This document shows positions 12,499 through 25,250 of a stretch of 64,000 bases of DNA, in pieces. The position numbers and the translations under genes are program-made. The stretch's first letter is position 1. Every line of letters begins with the position of its first letter. The stretch comes from Boswellia sacra (taxonomy: Eukaryota > Streptophyta > Magnoliopsida > Sapindales > Burseraceae): positions 62,001 to 126,000 of the forward strand of contig SNVD02000545.1 in the NCBI GenBank assembly GCA_013180625.2. Reading direction: 5' to 3'. The notes beneath the pieces are model-generated. The model ran no database searches, was not told the origin of the DNA, and was given only the letters and a program-made list of their open reading frames with translations.

Positions 12499-15400
12499 CA
12501 TAGGTGGATCTATGCAGAGAACAGGGGGACCCGGACCCCACTGAAAAAATAAAATTCCGTCGTGCCCCTTGAGTTTCAAAAGTTACTGATATACCCTATA
12601 TAAAAACACACCTAACTTTCACCTTGTCCAAAACAGTCGCCCCACCAAGTCATCTCTCAACCTAACCTATACCTAACTCTCTCCCACCCCTGCAAGTTAT
12701 CATAACATACAAAAAGACAATCATCTTCAATTTTTCAAGTAAGTTTATATTTTATTCTATTCAATATTTTATTATTTTATTTTATTCAATTTTTTTAGTG
12801 TTTCCTTTGTGCTTTACATGAATTTTTCTTTCAAATCTCAATGCCATGCTGACTGTTTAATGCTTATTTATTTATTTTTAATGCTTAAAGGTTAGCTGAT
12901 TTTTAGAGGCATCTTATGATGTGTTGCAATTTAAATAAAGAAATATTATCCAACTTGTCTACTAAAACTATTACAATGAATTAATTAAAAAAAAAGCAAT
13001 GAATTGAACACTTCATATCACTTTTTTGATTGATTGCTATTTGGCGTGATACCCATCCAAACCTAGTAGTAAATTAAACTTACTAAATAATACGTATTTA
13101 ATTTATTTATTTTTAGTCTTTTTTGATATAAAATATTGTTTTTTTTTGTCAGTTATGGAGAGATATTTTAAAAGAAAATCTATCAGCATCAAGTCCAAAA
13201 AAAGGTGCTAGAAGTTCAAAGTAAAATTTTGACAATATTAATTTACAAGATTTGCCTGCAGATCCTGCACTTAGAACTCCAATTTTCGAACGTAATGCTA
13301 ATGTCCGAGACCAAGTTCGAAGAGGTTATCTTCAAAAGGGTCCTTGTCAACCTCGTGATCACAATTTTCCCTTGAAAAAATATTGAGAGAAGTCAAGAAG
13401 ATTTAATACAGCTTGATTTGATGAATACTCTAATTGGTTAGAGTTTAGTATAGTAAAAGATGCTTTATTTTGATCATGTTGCTATCTCTTTAAACCAATT
13501 ATTAGAGAGCAAGCAGGTGGTGAATCTTTTGTAAATAAAGGGTTTTCCAATTAGAAGAAAAAATAGAGGTTAAAAGATCATGTCGGAGGTCCTAATAGTG
13601 ATCACAATCAAGCTTGGGGTATATGTGAAGCATTGTTGAAGTAAGAGCAACATATAAAGACAATTTTAGTGAGACAATCTGACCAAGCTCAAATTGACTA
13701 TCGAACTAGTTTAGGTGCATCAATTGATTGGATCAAGTTTCTTTTAAGAGAAGGGCTTCCATTTCGCGGACATGATGAATCTAAAGATTCTAACAATCGA
13801 GGTCATTTTCTTGAACTCTTACATTGGTTATGTGATCATAATGAGGAAATAAGAAAAGTTGCATTAGAAAATGCTCCTAAAATTTTGAAATTGATAGCAC
13901 CAAAAATTCAAAAAGATATAGTAAGTGCTATTTCAATTAAAATTACTAATGCAATTATGAAAGATTGGTGATGCATTATTTTCAATTATTGTTATTGAGT
14001 CTTGTGATGTATCTTCAAAAGAACAGATAGCCATCATATTATGTTATGTGGATGAAAATGGTAATGTGATTGAGCGGTTTATAGGCATTGAGCATGTTAC
14101 TGATACTACAGCACTTCCACTCAAAGAAGCTAATGAAAATTTTTTTTCTAGGCATGGATTCAGTATCTCTTGATTACGAGGACAAGGTTATGATGGAGCA
14201 AGTAATATGCAGGGAGAATTTAATGGTCTGAAAACACTTATTTTAAAAGATAATGAATTTGCTTTTTATGTCCATTGCTTTGCTCATCAACTTCAGTTAG
14301 CTCTTGTAGCTATGGCAAAAAATTATACAGAAATTACTGCTCCCTTTTTTTGGGTTTCTAATGTTTTTAATGTTGTTGGAGCATCATCTAAACGTCGTGA
14401 TATTCTCTGTGAAAAACATGCAATGTTTATTTTCGAAGCATTTACTAATGAAGAGCTTTCAAGTACGTGAGCTTTAAATCAAGAAACTAATCTCAACAGG
14501 CCAGGTGATACACGTTGGAGCTGTCATTACAATTCTCTAATAAGTTTGATTTCTATGTTTTCATCTGTAGTAGATTTAGTAGAGATAATAGCAGAGGATG
14601 GATATGATACTGATAAGAAATATGAAGCCAAGCTTTTATTGAATTTTATCCAATGTTTTGACATTATTTTTTTTCTCTACATTTGATGAAAACGATATTA
14701 GGAATCACAAATGATTAATCACAAGCTTTATAGGGAAAACATCAAGATATTGTGAATGCCATAGACCTACTTAGAGTTTGTAAGGAAAGGCTACAAACGA
14801 TGAGGGAAATTGGTTGGGATTTTTCATTGGATCAAGTTTCTTCTTTTTGTGCTGAACACCATATTGAAGATCCTAACATGGATGTTTTTTTTTTTGTTTT
14901 GCCTCAAGGGAAATCAATATGTAAAGCTCAAGCAATCACACATATACATCACTATCGTGTTGAGATATTTTTTTCTGTTATAGACATGCAGCTGCAAGAA
15001 CTAAATAATCATTTTACTGAGATAAATACTAAGTTGCTTCTTTGTGTGGCATGTCTGAATCCAAGTAATTTTTTTTATACTTTTGATAAATAGAAGCTTA
15101 TACGACTTGCTCAATTTTATCCTAGAGATTTTTTAGCAGTTCAACTCGAAGTACGTGAAGATTAACTTCAAAACTTTATTGTGGATATGCGCTGAGTTTT
15201 CAAAGTTGAAAGACATTTATAGTCTTGCTAAAAAAAATGATCTAAACAAAGAAAGACAAAATTTACCCATTGGTGTATCTTCTCTTAACATTAGCACTAA
15301 TTCAACCAGTTGCAACTGCCATAACAGAGAAGATATTCTCTGTTATGAATATTATGAAGATTGAATCACACAATCAAATGGGAGATAAATGGATGAATAG

Positions 15401-15723
15401 TAGCTTGCTTGCATACATTGAGAAAGGTATTTTTTATGGCATTAATAATGAGGTAATAATGCAATGTTTTCAAAATATGAAAACTCGTAGAGGATAGTTA
15501 TGATTTTGTATTTGTTGAATAAATTAACTATCAAATTTTAGTATTTTACAGTTTGCTTTATTGTGTTAGGATTTATTTGAAGGGATAAGGTTCATTATAT
15601 CCCTCTATCTAGGTGTATCTTTTTTCAATTTTCAATAAATTTTTTTCATTATTTATCAAAGAAATTATAAAAATTTAAAAATGCTAAGTGTCCCCCTTTG
15701 ACAAAATCTTGGGTCCGCCACTG
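12499..15723 (+). mobile_element. 3.2-kb hAT element (DUF4371/hAT-C type) nested in the RICESLEEPER-like gene
   Basis: Left end CATAGGTGGATC at 12499; right end GGTCCGCCACTG ending at 15723 (reverse complement CAGTGGCGGACC). The flanking 8-mers are CTCGCCAC (12491-12498) and CTCACCGC (15724-15731), agreeing at six of eight. The sequences outside these are consecutive parts of the RICESLEEPER-like transposase. It carries one plus-strand transposase pseudogene (13155-15497). Confidence 0.85.
13155..15497 (+). pseudogene. hAT transposase, zinc finger MYM-type 1-like
   Basis: Starts MERYFKRKS at 13155, the usual N-terminus of this hAT group. Open pieces follow: 13669-13971 (RGHDESKDSNNRGHFLELLH), 14207-14470 (YVHCFAHQLQLALVAMAKN, ASSKRRDI), 14752-15093, and 15155-15497. 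The last is the C-terminal dimerisation domain ending YIEKGIFYGINNEVIM and QNMKTRRG. In life it would cut and join the element's termini. Several stops and frameshifts separate the pieces, so it is inactive. Confidence 0.85.
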
Positions 15724-18424
15724 CTCACCGCCTATGATTCATCTTGCTCACATAATCTAAATATGTAGCTTTCAACTTATACTCTTCAAGTAAATCATAT
15801 GGAATAGTACAAAACTTTTCAACATAAATATCACGTTTGTCACCATAAATCCTTTGAAAGAAAAAAGTAACCATTTCCACCTTATAACTTGGATTCCAAT
15901 GACACCCATTGCCATTGTATCATAAAGAACATCCTAGTATTTTTCAAATTTCTGTACCATCTTCTCCAACATTTTTCTTATGCCTAAATTGGGAAAATAG
16001 TCCATCTATTCAATTCCAACCTTAAATTACAAATCAAAGGAAAGAATAAGTTGCATGTTGCGTATTTTGACCTTGAGAATAATTTTGTCACATTATAAAA
16101 TGCCTTCAAGTGATCACACATTTGTATTGCCAATTCCCACTCACTATCCAAAGGAAAATAATCATATTGAATCAGCAATATATAAAGGCCAAGTGGTAGC
16201 AAGCATCATGTATGTTGAATTCCATCTATTTTTACAATCCAATAGCAGCTTCTTTGTGCTTGAAACTTTAATCTTCATTGTTCAATCCTTTTGGGTGTGG
16301 TAGTCCAAATTGACAATGCTTTTTCTAATATTTTCTAATTCATCTCCAACCACATCTAACCCCTCTCTTACAATCAAGTTTAAAATATATATTTAAACTA
16401 TTTTTTTCCAAAAACCAATTAAAATATGCCACATTATTCTTTCTTTTACTTATCTCTACACTTTCTAAAGATAACATTTTAACTTTTGCCTTTCTACTTT
16501 ACTCTTTCCGCTTTCTCAATCTATTCTCAAGCCTAAACCTAAACAGTTATTTTACAATAACTCTTAGTCTCTTACTCTATATTTCTTTTTTGTCTTTTTT
16601 ATATTCTAGCAAACCAACTCACCACTTGGTCCTACACAACACACATTATACCGTAACCTTCAAAAACACTTTGTTGAACTCAGGTAAGTAAAGTTGCACC
16701 TTTCTTTTATATTATATTTTATAGAGTAATTTTTTATTGAGACAACGCGTCTTTTTTATGTATAACTATAAACAATTATCATTCTGTATTTTTTTAATAG
16801 ATGTACTTTTGATTATAGATTGAGATTGAGGAGTAGTATATTTTTTCTTTACCTATATCAAAATGCATATTGTGAAATCTTCTTGTTGGTTTTTATTCAA
16901 TTTTTTGTTCCCATTTTTTTAAACTTTGAGTTGGAATGATGAGTCTATTAAAGCTTATTTAAAAGGTTGAACATTATAATTCGTTTTAGGTTTTTGGCTT
17001 ATTACCTAACCTTGTGAAAATTATAAAGTAGTAACATAGTTAAGCCACCGAAAACTATTGATGCATTCTTTAAAAAAAAAAAAAGATCCATCTAATAGCA
17101 CAACACTTTCAACACCTAAAAAAGAATGAACTCCCACCGATAAGCAACATATTTCTAATGTTCAAGGAGTTGAGTCTAAAGAAAATTATGATGTGAATAC
17201 TTTGGAATTTGATCCAGCTTTTAAAACATTAAATATAGGCATATAATGGCAATGAACATGATGAAGTTCGTTGAGCTTACCATAGAAAATGGTCATATCA
17301 AATTATTCTTTCAGAATTATATTCACATTTAGGGTCAAAGAGACATTCTCGTCATTTCAATCATCTTGGTTTAAAAATTCTCATGGTTAGAATATTTCTC
17401 CCTCCCTAAGATGCTACATTTTGTTTTCCATGTTTTCTTTTGCAAAAAAACCAAATGGATGACTTAGATCATGTACATTCAACATGGATGACTTTCAAAA
17501 TAGAAGAAAGTTGCCTTGGAGCAAAGAGATGTGCTTTCTTAAATCATCATAAGTGAAGATCCTTATTCATCAAATAATGTTGCTATGCAATGTTGTGTTG
17601 ATCTTATGAATCAATCTTGTCATATTAATAAAGTGATGAATACACAAGCTTCTAAACAAATTGTGAACAATTGATTATAGGTCAAGGCCTCTATTGATTC
17701 TATCTGTTGTCTTACATTTAAAGGATGTGTTTTTAGAGATCATGATGAATATCACAATAAAAAAATCGAGCTAATTTCATAGCATTTATAAAGCATTTGG
17801 CAATATAAAATGATAGTGTGGCAAAAGTTATTTTGGAAAATGCTCCTAAGAATATCAAGTACATTTCACTGTCAATTCAAAAAGAAATCTTGCAAATTCT
17901 TTCCAATGTGGTGAAGAAACATATTAGGGAGGAAATTAGAAATGTCAAAATTTTGCATTCTTGTTGATAAGGCAAGAGATGAATCAAAAAAAGCAAATGG
18001 CACTTGTATTGATATTTGTTGATAAGATGGGGTTATAAAAGAATTTTTTTATATTATGCATGTCAAAGATACAACTACAACAACACTTAAACAAGAGTTG
18101 TCAGCAGTTCTCTCTCAGCATGCTCTCAGTATTCAAGATATTCAAGGTCAAGGATATGATGGTGCTAGCAATATGCTAGGTGAGTGGAATGGTTTGCAAG
18201 CATTATTTCTTAATGAGTGACCATATGCATATTCTATACACTGTATGGCTCACCGACTATAATTAACATTAGTTGTTGTGTCTAGGGAATGATATGTTCA
18301 TCAATTTCTTTACGAAATCGTCTTTTGTTATGAACATTGTTAGTGCCTCTTGTAAACGCCAGGATAAACTACAATAAGCTAAGGCAGATGAGATTGCATG
18401 TGAGATTAATGAACTTGAGAATAG

Positions 18425-21400
18425 TAGTTTGCAGTCTTCTCCACAGTGGATCGTTTGTCGGGCTACCAGATTATCAGATGGGGTTTCTTTCGATTTGATC
18501 TTTGTTTATGGCTCTAACGATCCAGATGTTTGACGACAGTTATGGGACTTTATCAGAGCTCAGTCCCTAGATTTTGCTGACTTACCTTGGTTGGCATTGG
18601 GTGATTTCAATGCAATTTTATGCTCTTCAGATAGAGTTGGAGGGGATCGGGCTTGGCATGGTTATATGGATAAGTTTGGTCAATGTGTTCATGATGCAGC
18701 ATTGATCAGGATACCATTTTTTGGGCTCCGGTATACCTGGCATAATGGGCAGTACAGAGAGCGTACTATTCTTCGGACTCTTGATTGGAGTTTTGGCAAC
18801 GCTTCATGGTTCTTAACTTGGCCAAACACAGCTTCTGAGATTCTTCCACGGGATGCTTCTGATCACAGTGCTATGGTCATCAGGTTTGGAGATCAACGTA
18901 GGCAAACCTCCAGTCCTTTTAAAATTTTGAACTTTTGAGCTGACCGAGAAGATTTCTTAGAGATTGTTCAAAGAGTGTGGTCTACGCCTGTGGACGGGGA
19001 TCCTATGTTTCGAATCACGCAGAAATTGGGTTTGTTGAAGCGTGAGTTTAAGACTTTGCATGCCAAGGCTTCTAGTCACATCTCTAGTAGGGTCATGAAG
19101 GCTAAAGCTTAGTGGGCCACAACTCAGGCTGTTCTAGATGAGAACCCTTATTCCCCAGATTGTATTTTGGCTGAGAAGGATTTTGCTAAGCAGTATTCCC
19201 AGTTGTGCAGGGATGAAGAGGCTTTCTTTCGACAGAGGTCAAGGATCCAATGGCTCTCTTTAGGGGATCAAAATACCAAGTTCTTTCACAAGTCTCTGAT
19301 CCATAGACAAGTCAGGAATCGGGTTCATCAGCTTGAGGATGAGGATGGTACCATTGTTACAAATCGAGGTGACTTAGGTCATCTAGCTGTGAGGTATTTT
19401 CAGAAATTGCTTACAGCTCCTTCTCACCCTTCTCTTGTATATACTTCTTGGTTTTTCTCTGGAAGAGTTTCTGACGAGATGCTACCTTCTTTGGTGTGTC
19501 CTATTACTGACGATGAGATCAGGTCAGCTTTATTTTTGATTCCCGATGATAAAGCTCCAGGACCGGATGGGTATACCTCTCTGTTCTTCAAAAGGGCTTG
19601 GGATATTATTAGTGTGGAGTTTAAGGCTGCTGTGCGCTACTTCTTCGTGACTTGCCAGATGCTGAAGTGTGTTAATGCCACTAGGATTGCCTTGGTCCCC
19701 AAGGTTGAGTCTCCGAGAACTATGAGTGATTTTCGATCAATCTCTTGTTGTAATGTACTTTACAAGTGCATCTCCAAAGTGATTGTGAATCGGTTCAAAG
19801 CAGTCTTACCTGATGTAATTAGGAGTTCATAGTCTGCTTTTGTCCCAGGTCGGAGGATCTCTGATGCCATTCTATTGACTCAAGAGCTCATGCATAATTA
19901 CCATCTTGGGCATTCGCCTCCCCGGTGCGCTTTAAAGGTGGATATTCGTAAAGCTTTTGATACTGTCAGTTGGGATTTTATCCTTTTGGGGTTAAGAACG
20001 ATTGGTATTCCAGAGTGTATGGTTCGATGGATTGCGACTTGCATGTCTTCTGCATATTTCTCGGTTGCTTTAAATAGAGAGCTTCATGGTTTCTTTCCCA
20101 CCTCTAGAGGTGTTTGACAGGGTGATCCGTTGTCACCATACCTTTTTGTGTTAGCCATGGAGGGTTTGAGTGGTATTCTATGGGAGGCCTCTCAGCGGCC
20201 TGGTTTTCATTACCATTGAAGATGCCAGTAGATTTCTCTTACTCATCTTTGTTTTGCAGATGATCTGATGGTTTTTTGCAGGGCAGATATGGGATCTGTT
20301 AGGGTGGTTCATGCTACTTTGCAGGAGTTTGCAGAGCTCTCTGGTTTAGTTACGAATTCAGCCAATAGTCATGTCTTCTTTTCTGGAGTCAATGATGAGG
20401 ATCGAGCGGTATTGTAGTCCATCTTGAATTTTCAAGTGGGGAGTTTGCCGGTCCGATATTTGGGGGTTCCTCTGATTAGCACCAGATTATGCCTTTCAGA
20501 TTATATTCCATTGATAGAACGGATTCTGTCGAGGGTCAGGTTATGCACATCTGCTGTGCTGACTTATGCTGGCCGTCTCCAATTGATTAAGTCGGTATTA
20601 TTTTCCATCCAAGTCTACCGGTCATATATGTTCATATTACCGACAGCTGTGGTGCGGAAGATCGAGGGTATTCTAGCTACTTTCCTCTGGAAAGGGACCT
20701 CTTTGTCTCGTTTTGGGGCCAAAGTAGCTTGGGATTCAGTTTGCTATCTGTTGAAGGAAGGGGGATTGGGAATTAAGCGAGTGAAGGATTGGAATCGTGC
20801 TGCTATTCTGAAACATGTTTGGAGACTTCTTTCTGACAAGTCTTCCACATGGTCTTCTTGGGTTCATAAGGTACTCCTTCGGGGTCACTCGTTTTGGCAG
20901 GTTCGGGTTACTTCTGGAGCCTCCTGGTCTTGGAGGAAGATTTTGCACAGTCAGGATTGGTGTAGGGGTAAATTTGTCTCTTGTATTAGAGATGGCCATG
21001 ATACCTCATTTTGGCAGAATTATTGGTTGCTACAGGGACGTCTTTGTGATTTGTTTTCTTTTAGGACTCTATCATCTATAGGTCTTCCCTCAGATGCAAA
21101 GGTCTCAGCTGTTATTCGGAATGGGGATTGGGCTTTCCCTGATGATGGGCCGGTCCTTGGACGGGTTTGGGACTCTGTCAACATCCGACCTATGATAGGG
21201 ACTCCTGACCATATTGTTTGGAAGGGACACACCTCTGGTATTTTCTCTATTAACTTAGCATGGAAATTATTACAGAGTAGAAGATCAGTGAACTCCTTTC
21301 ATCATCTTCTCTGGTTCCCTGGCCATGTTCCAAGGCACTCCTTTATTCTTTCGCTCGCCTTATTGGGTCGTCTTTGTACTATGGATCGGCTATGGCGTCA

Positions 21401-21802
21401 TGGCATGTTATCTTCTTTAGACTGTGTTCTCTGTGCTTCATCAAATGAGACTCACAATCATCTTTTCTTTAGTTGTCCTTTCTCATCTTCTGTATGGGGG
21501 GAGATTTCAGCTAAGACCCTCATTGTTTGGCCATCTTTTGGTTGGCTCTCTCTACTTCATTGGTTCTTTTCATCTTCAGGGCAGGAAGAATTTTGGGTAT
21601 ATCCTTGCACGTTTGGTCTTTTCTGCTACAGTTTATTTTCTGTGGTATGAGAGGAATGATCGTGTGTATCAACAGCACCATCGGACCCGTCGTCAGGTGA
21701 TTAACGAGATTTTTGCTTTGGTTCGCTCTCGGCTTCTAACCATTGAAGCCAAGTACGTAATCACTCTTCAACTTCGTGCCATATGGGGACTTCATTGTTA
21801 GT
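18425..21802 (+). pseudogene. LINE endonuclease/reverse transcriptase/zf-RVT polyprotein
   Basis: Endonuclease part: ALGDFNAILCSSDRVGGD at about 18591 and DASDHSAM near its end. Reverse transcriptase: DDKAPGPDGYTSLFFKRAWD (about 19545), FRSISCCNVLYKCISKVIVN, SAFVPGRRISDAILLTQEL, KVDIRKAFDTVSWDF, QGDPLSPYLF and the catalytic CFADDLMVF (about 20250). The zf-RVT region follows (HHLLWFPG...CVLCASSNETHNHLFFSCPF, ending about 21500). In-frame stops fall near 18531, 18936, 19110, 19830, 20115, 20217 and 20416. A frameshift near 21580 moves the C-terminus (KNFGYILARLVFSATVYFLW) to another frame. The long piece 20424-21650 is still open, so the insertion is moderately young compared with its host. Confidence 0.9.
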
Positions 21803-22081
21803 TTGTTTTTCAAATTTATTTTGTTTAATTGGGCAAATGAGCCCTTTTGTTTTGTTGTTTATGGTGATGATAGCTTCATTATGGTTGGTTTTGGGCCTAT
21901 ATGCCATCTTCTGTTTTGTTTGGGGCCTTCGACTCTATGTTTCGTTTGTTTGTTTGAGTCCTTTGGGCTTTGTTATTTTCTTTTGGACTTGTGAGTCCTA
22001 GGTACTCTTCTTGGGGTATACCCCTCGTATTTTGTACTTTCTTTTTCTTTTTATGTGAATAGTAATTTTTCTAAAAAAAAA
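18425..22081 (+). mobile_element. 5'-truncated LINE (L1 clade) retrotransposon
   Basis: A non-LTR retrotransposon lacking ORF1 and the start of its endonuclease. It ends in a short A-run (22073-22081) after a T-rich 3' UTR. It lies between the ELE and GANQ codons of the second hAT transposase. No clear target-site duplication is seen, as in some 5'-truncated insertions. Confidence 0.85.
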
Positions 22082-22129
22082 GGAGCAAATCAGATGGGAA
22101 CTTTGCAAAGAATGAGAGATACTTGTTGG

Positions 22130-22888
22130 TAGTGGCGGACCTACATAGGGACCAAGGGGGGCCTAGGCCCCTTCTAAAATTTGAAAATTTAATTCTAGTC
22201 CCCTTATTTTATATTGTCACTTTTATACCATTTTTCTAAAAAACTTAATGTATTTCAAGTTCTACATTATTTTTTCATTTTGTCAACTCTTTTATATATA
22301 AAAGACTTTAATCCAAACACCAATATAAGTTTATATAATAATTTAATTAATTTTTACTATTTTTATTCATTTAAGAATTCTAGATTTTTTATTTCTTATT
22401 TATTTAGTTTGACATAAATTATATGTTCCTCCTTATATTTTCTTTTATAGTTTTAAAAAATTAATTAATTGTTACAAGAAGAATATAAATTTGAAAATCT
22501 TGATGAACAATAATAGCTAAATCTTTTTCTATAATTTTAATAAAATTAAATATCATTAAAAATTATGTGTGAGATATTTTTATTTTATTTCATTTATTTG
22601 TAGTCCTTTTGAACAAAACATAATATATTATAAAATAATTTTCTTTGAACAATTACAAGGAAAAATTTTGAAAGAAAATATACTTTTTTGTTGGCATCAA
22701 GCTTAAAAAAAAATTAACACTCTTTATAAATTATAATTTTAAACCGTTATAATTTTAATGTCCTCCTATCTTTATATACTTTTATTACTTTTTTAATAAA
22801 TTCTCTTACTTTAAGTTTTATCAAGTAAATTTAAATGTGGAAATATTTAAGGTGCCCCCTCTCTCATAAATTCATGGGTCCGCCACTG
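22130..22888. mobile_element. 759-bp non-autonomous hAT
   Basis: Ends TAGTGGCGGACC and GGTCCGCCACTG. The 8-bp target duplication CTTGTTGG is perfect (22122-22129 and 22889-22896). No transposase. The termini are of the same type as the hAT at 12499-15723, so it is probably a deletion derivative of that group. It interrupts the hAT transposase after the codons for DTCW. Confidence 0.95.
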
Positions 22889-24403
22889 CTTGTTGGAGTT
22901 ATCATTTTCATTCTCTTTGTAGTTTATCAAGAATGTTTTGTTCAAAACTTATGTGGTTCTTAAATCCACGTATTTTCAACATGGAGATGTTGATGCTGAT
23001 GCTACTAATGATTCTATTACTTCATTTGAATTTGTTTTTAGCTTGTATTTGATGAAGGAAATTATGGGCATAATTGATACTCTTTTCAAGCTTTGCAGCA
23101 AAAGTCTCAAGATATTTCAAAGGCTATACATCTTCTTGTAACACCAAAGGGACTTATTCAAGAAATGAGAGATGACAATTAGGTTCTCTAATGGAAACTA
23201 TAAAACTATTTTGTGAAAAAATATAAGACTGATGTAGCTGATATGGTGCTCATTACACAATGGGTTGTGGTCGTTTTTTGTCATCAAAGAGATCATATAT
23301 CAATTGAGCATCATTATCGAGTTGTTGTATTCACAGCAACATTAAACTCTCAATTACTAGAGTTGAATACTAGATTTGATGAGCAAGCAATGGAATTATT
23401 TACTCTTATTCTTGTTTAAATCCTAATGATGGTTTTAAATCTTTTAATATTGATAAGATTTGCATGCTTGTTAAAAAGAATTATCCTCAAGATTTTCCTA
23501 AACAGGAAATGATCCTTTTGAGAGATCAATTGCAACATTATAAGTTAGATGTGTCTAATGATCCAAGTTTTGTGAACACGTCTAAAATTTATGAATTTTA
23601 TCAAGAATTGTAAGATAAAGGAAAGTCAAATTGTTATTATCTACTTCACAGATTGATTCATCTTGTGTTTGCACTTCCTATATCTATACCAAGTGCAGAA
23701 AGAACATTTCAAACAATGAAGATTGTTAAAAAAAAAATAGTCTTCTTAATAAGATGGATAATGAATATCTTGCAAAATTACTTGGTTGTCTACATTGAGA
23801 AGAGGATGGCAAAAAGCTTTAGTTCATATGCTATAATAGATGAATTTTATTCTATGAAACGACATCTAGCACAATTTTGAGAGGTATGATTACATTTTTT
23901 GTTTGTGCTATCTATTTGGTGTGTGCCTCTTATACTAGGACGCGTAATAAGAAATGTATGGTTTTGATACAAATATTCATCTTTTAGAGCTTTTGTCTTG
24001 TTAGTGTTATTGACTTCTTATTTACAAAAGTGATATTAAAAATTATTTTTATATCCATTACATATTTTATTCTTTGATGATTTTTTTAGGGCAAAGATAT
24101 ATATAATCTATTTATTTTTTTAAATATAATACTTGACCCCCAACTTTAATTTTTTGGATCCAACCTTGGTTGTACACCACATATGAAACAATTATCCCTT
24201 CAGCATCGTGTAATCACTTTTACACACTCACTTCAACATAAGAATCATTGTATCATTGGTTGTACAATTATAAGTGCAATGGAAAACAATCTTTGATGTA
24301 TTTTCCGTTGTACTAAAAAAGTCGCTAATTCTTTGGAAAATGCCTTAAAAATGTGTGGACAAGGCACATAAATGAATTTAAGGCATTAAATACCAAAGAT
24401 ACA

Positions 24404-24484
24404 CAAACACAAACACACACACACATACACATAAATTATATAACTTTTTCAATATAACACAGAGAGAGAGAGAGAGAGAGAGAG
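24404..24484. repeat. (CA)n and (AG)12 microsatellites inside the RICESLEEPER pseudogene
   Basis: A short CA run at about 24404-24430 and a pure AG run at 24461-24484 replace coding sequence between the THFIDANWVLQ block and the NCTTND block of the split transposase. Confidence 0.85.
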
Positions 24485-25250
24485 AAGAACGTATCTCAAG
24501 TTACGACTTTGTAACACCCAATTAGCATCAATGAAATGTGTTATTATTACCATTTAACCCTTCCTTTGGTTACTAGTTGTCCATATGTCACTAGTAATGG
24601 AAACTCTACCTCCCATAGATTCAATCATCTTTATTGTCTTTTTCTTTTCAACCCTATACATGTTAAAAGTAACAACCTTTAAAGTATTCTTACTCATTGA
24701 GGGAAATAAAGGTTGAGCATAATACATTAACTTCTAAAATCCTTCAGACTCAATAAAGCAAAGAAGTTCTTGCATCACCACTAGCTTTGCAACTTTCTCT
24801 CTACATTTCTCTTTATAAAAGATTTCTACATTTACGGCTTCATGAGTATTAGTAGAATATTGCTTCTTACCAAAACTTAATAACTATTGGCTACTAATTT
24901 GTTGCATTTGACATTTATAAGTTTTGAGGCGGTTTGCCAAATACTTTGTCCCATCCGAGTGATGTCCAACTAATGTTCTAGGATACTGTTTACACACAGC
25001 TTTCTACCTTTTACCTCTTCTCTCTTTTTTGAAGTGATCCTAAACCCAAGAATATTTTGGTGGTTTTCTAAGTTTCTCTATGGACCCTGATCACGACTAG
25101 GTCCATGTCCGCACATATTAGTATTTGATGCTCTTCAGCTTCAATTTTAAAAAAATTTTCATTCTCATCTTTAATATATTTATTATCATCAGTTTGAATG
25201 TAATTAAGTGATTATGAAGGTGGTACATCGTGTGTTGGAGAATTAGACAT

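Larger units (their letters stand above)
17041..23880 (+). pseudogene. hAT transposase broken by a LINE and a short hAT
   Basis: Pieces lie at 17041-18424, 22082-22129 and 22897-23880. Recognisable residues are KPPKTIDAFFKKKK at the N-terminus, a SYILSELYSHLGSKRH-like region (about 17290-17350), AHRL, and ASCKRQDKL before the LINE. After it come GANQMGTLQRMRDTCW, then SYHFHSLCSLSRMF beyond the short hAT. The end is the dimerisation domain (FALPISIPSAERTFQTMKIV, VVYIEKRMAKSF, IIDEFYSMKRHLAQF). The text is continuous across both insertions, so the order of events is clear. Stops and frameshifts make it inactive. Confidence 0.85.
16385..24168 (+). mobile_element. Second hAT element nested in the RICESLEEPER-like gene
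   Basis: This block separates two consecutive parts of the RICESLEEPER-like transposase: LFHMWC just beyond 24170 and ILNLIV just before 16385. It carries a transposase of the same group as the element at 12499. The right end GGATCCAACCTTG (about 24155-24168) is a decayed GGATCCGCCACTG. No left terminus or target duplication could be found, so the boundaries are approximate. Without the LINE and the short hAT inside it, about 3.4 kb is left, close to its relative's 3.2 kb. Confidence 0.75.
11933..25250 (-). pseudogene. RICESLEEPER-like hAT transposase, split in three
   Basis: Read on the minus strand. N-terminal piece, 25250 to about 24170: MSNSPTHDVPPS start, a degraded BED zinc finger, then residues such as VSITSDIWTTSNQRKG, THFIDANWVLQ, NCTTNDTMI and LFHMWC. 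Middle piece, about 16380-15724: ILNLIVREGLDVVGDELEN, LDCKNRWNSTYMMLATTWP, the block around EWELAIQMCDHLKAFYNVTK, then LLEEYKLKATYLDYVSKMNH. C-terminal piece, 12490-11933: STLDLYLDDDPFAKTRGYLD followed by the degraded dimerisation region and NWPW. The three pieces are consecutive parts of one protein of about 650-700 residues, the family's usual size. Stops, frameshifts and an AG microsatellite show it is dead. Confidence 0.85.

Noticed and set aside
20736..21232. Minus-strand frames across the LINE
   Set aside because: Shadows of the plus-strand reverse transcriptase frame; no domain on this strand.
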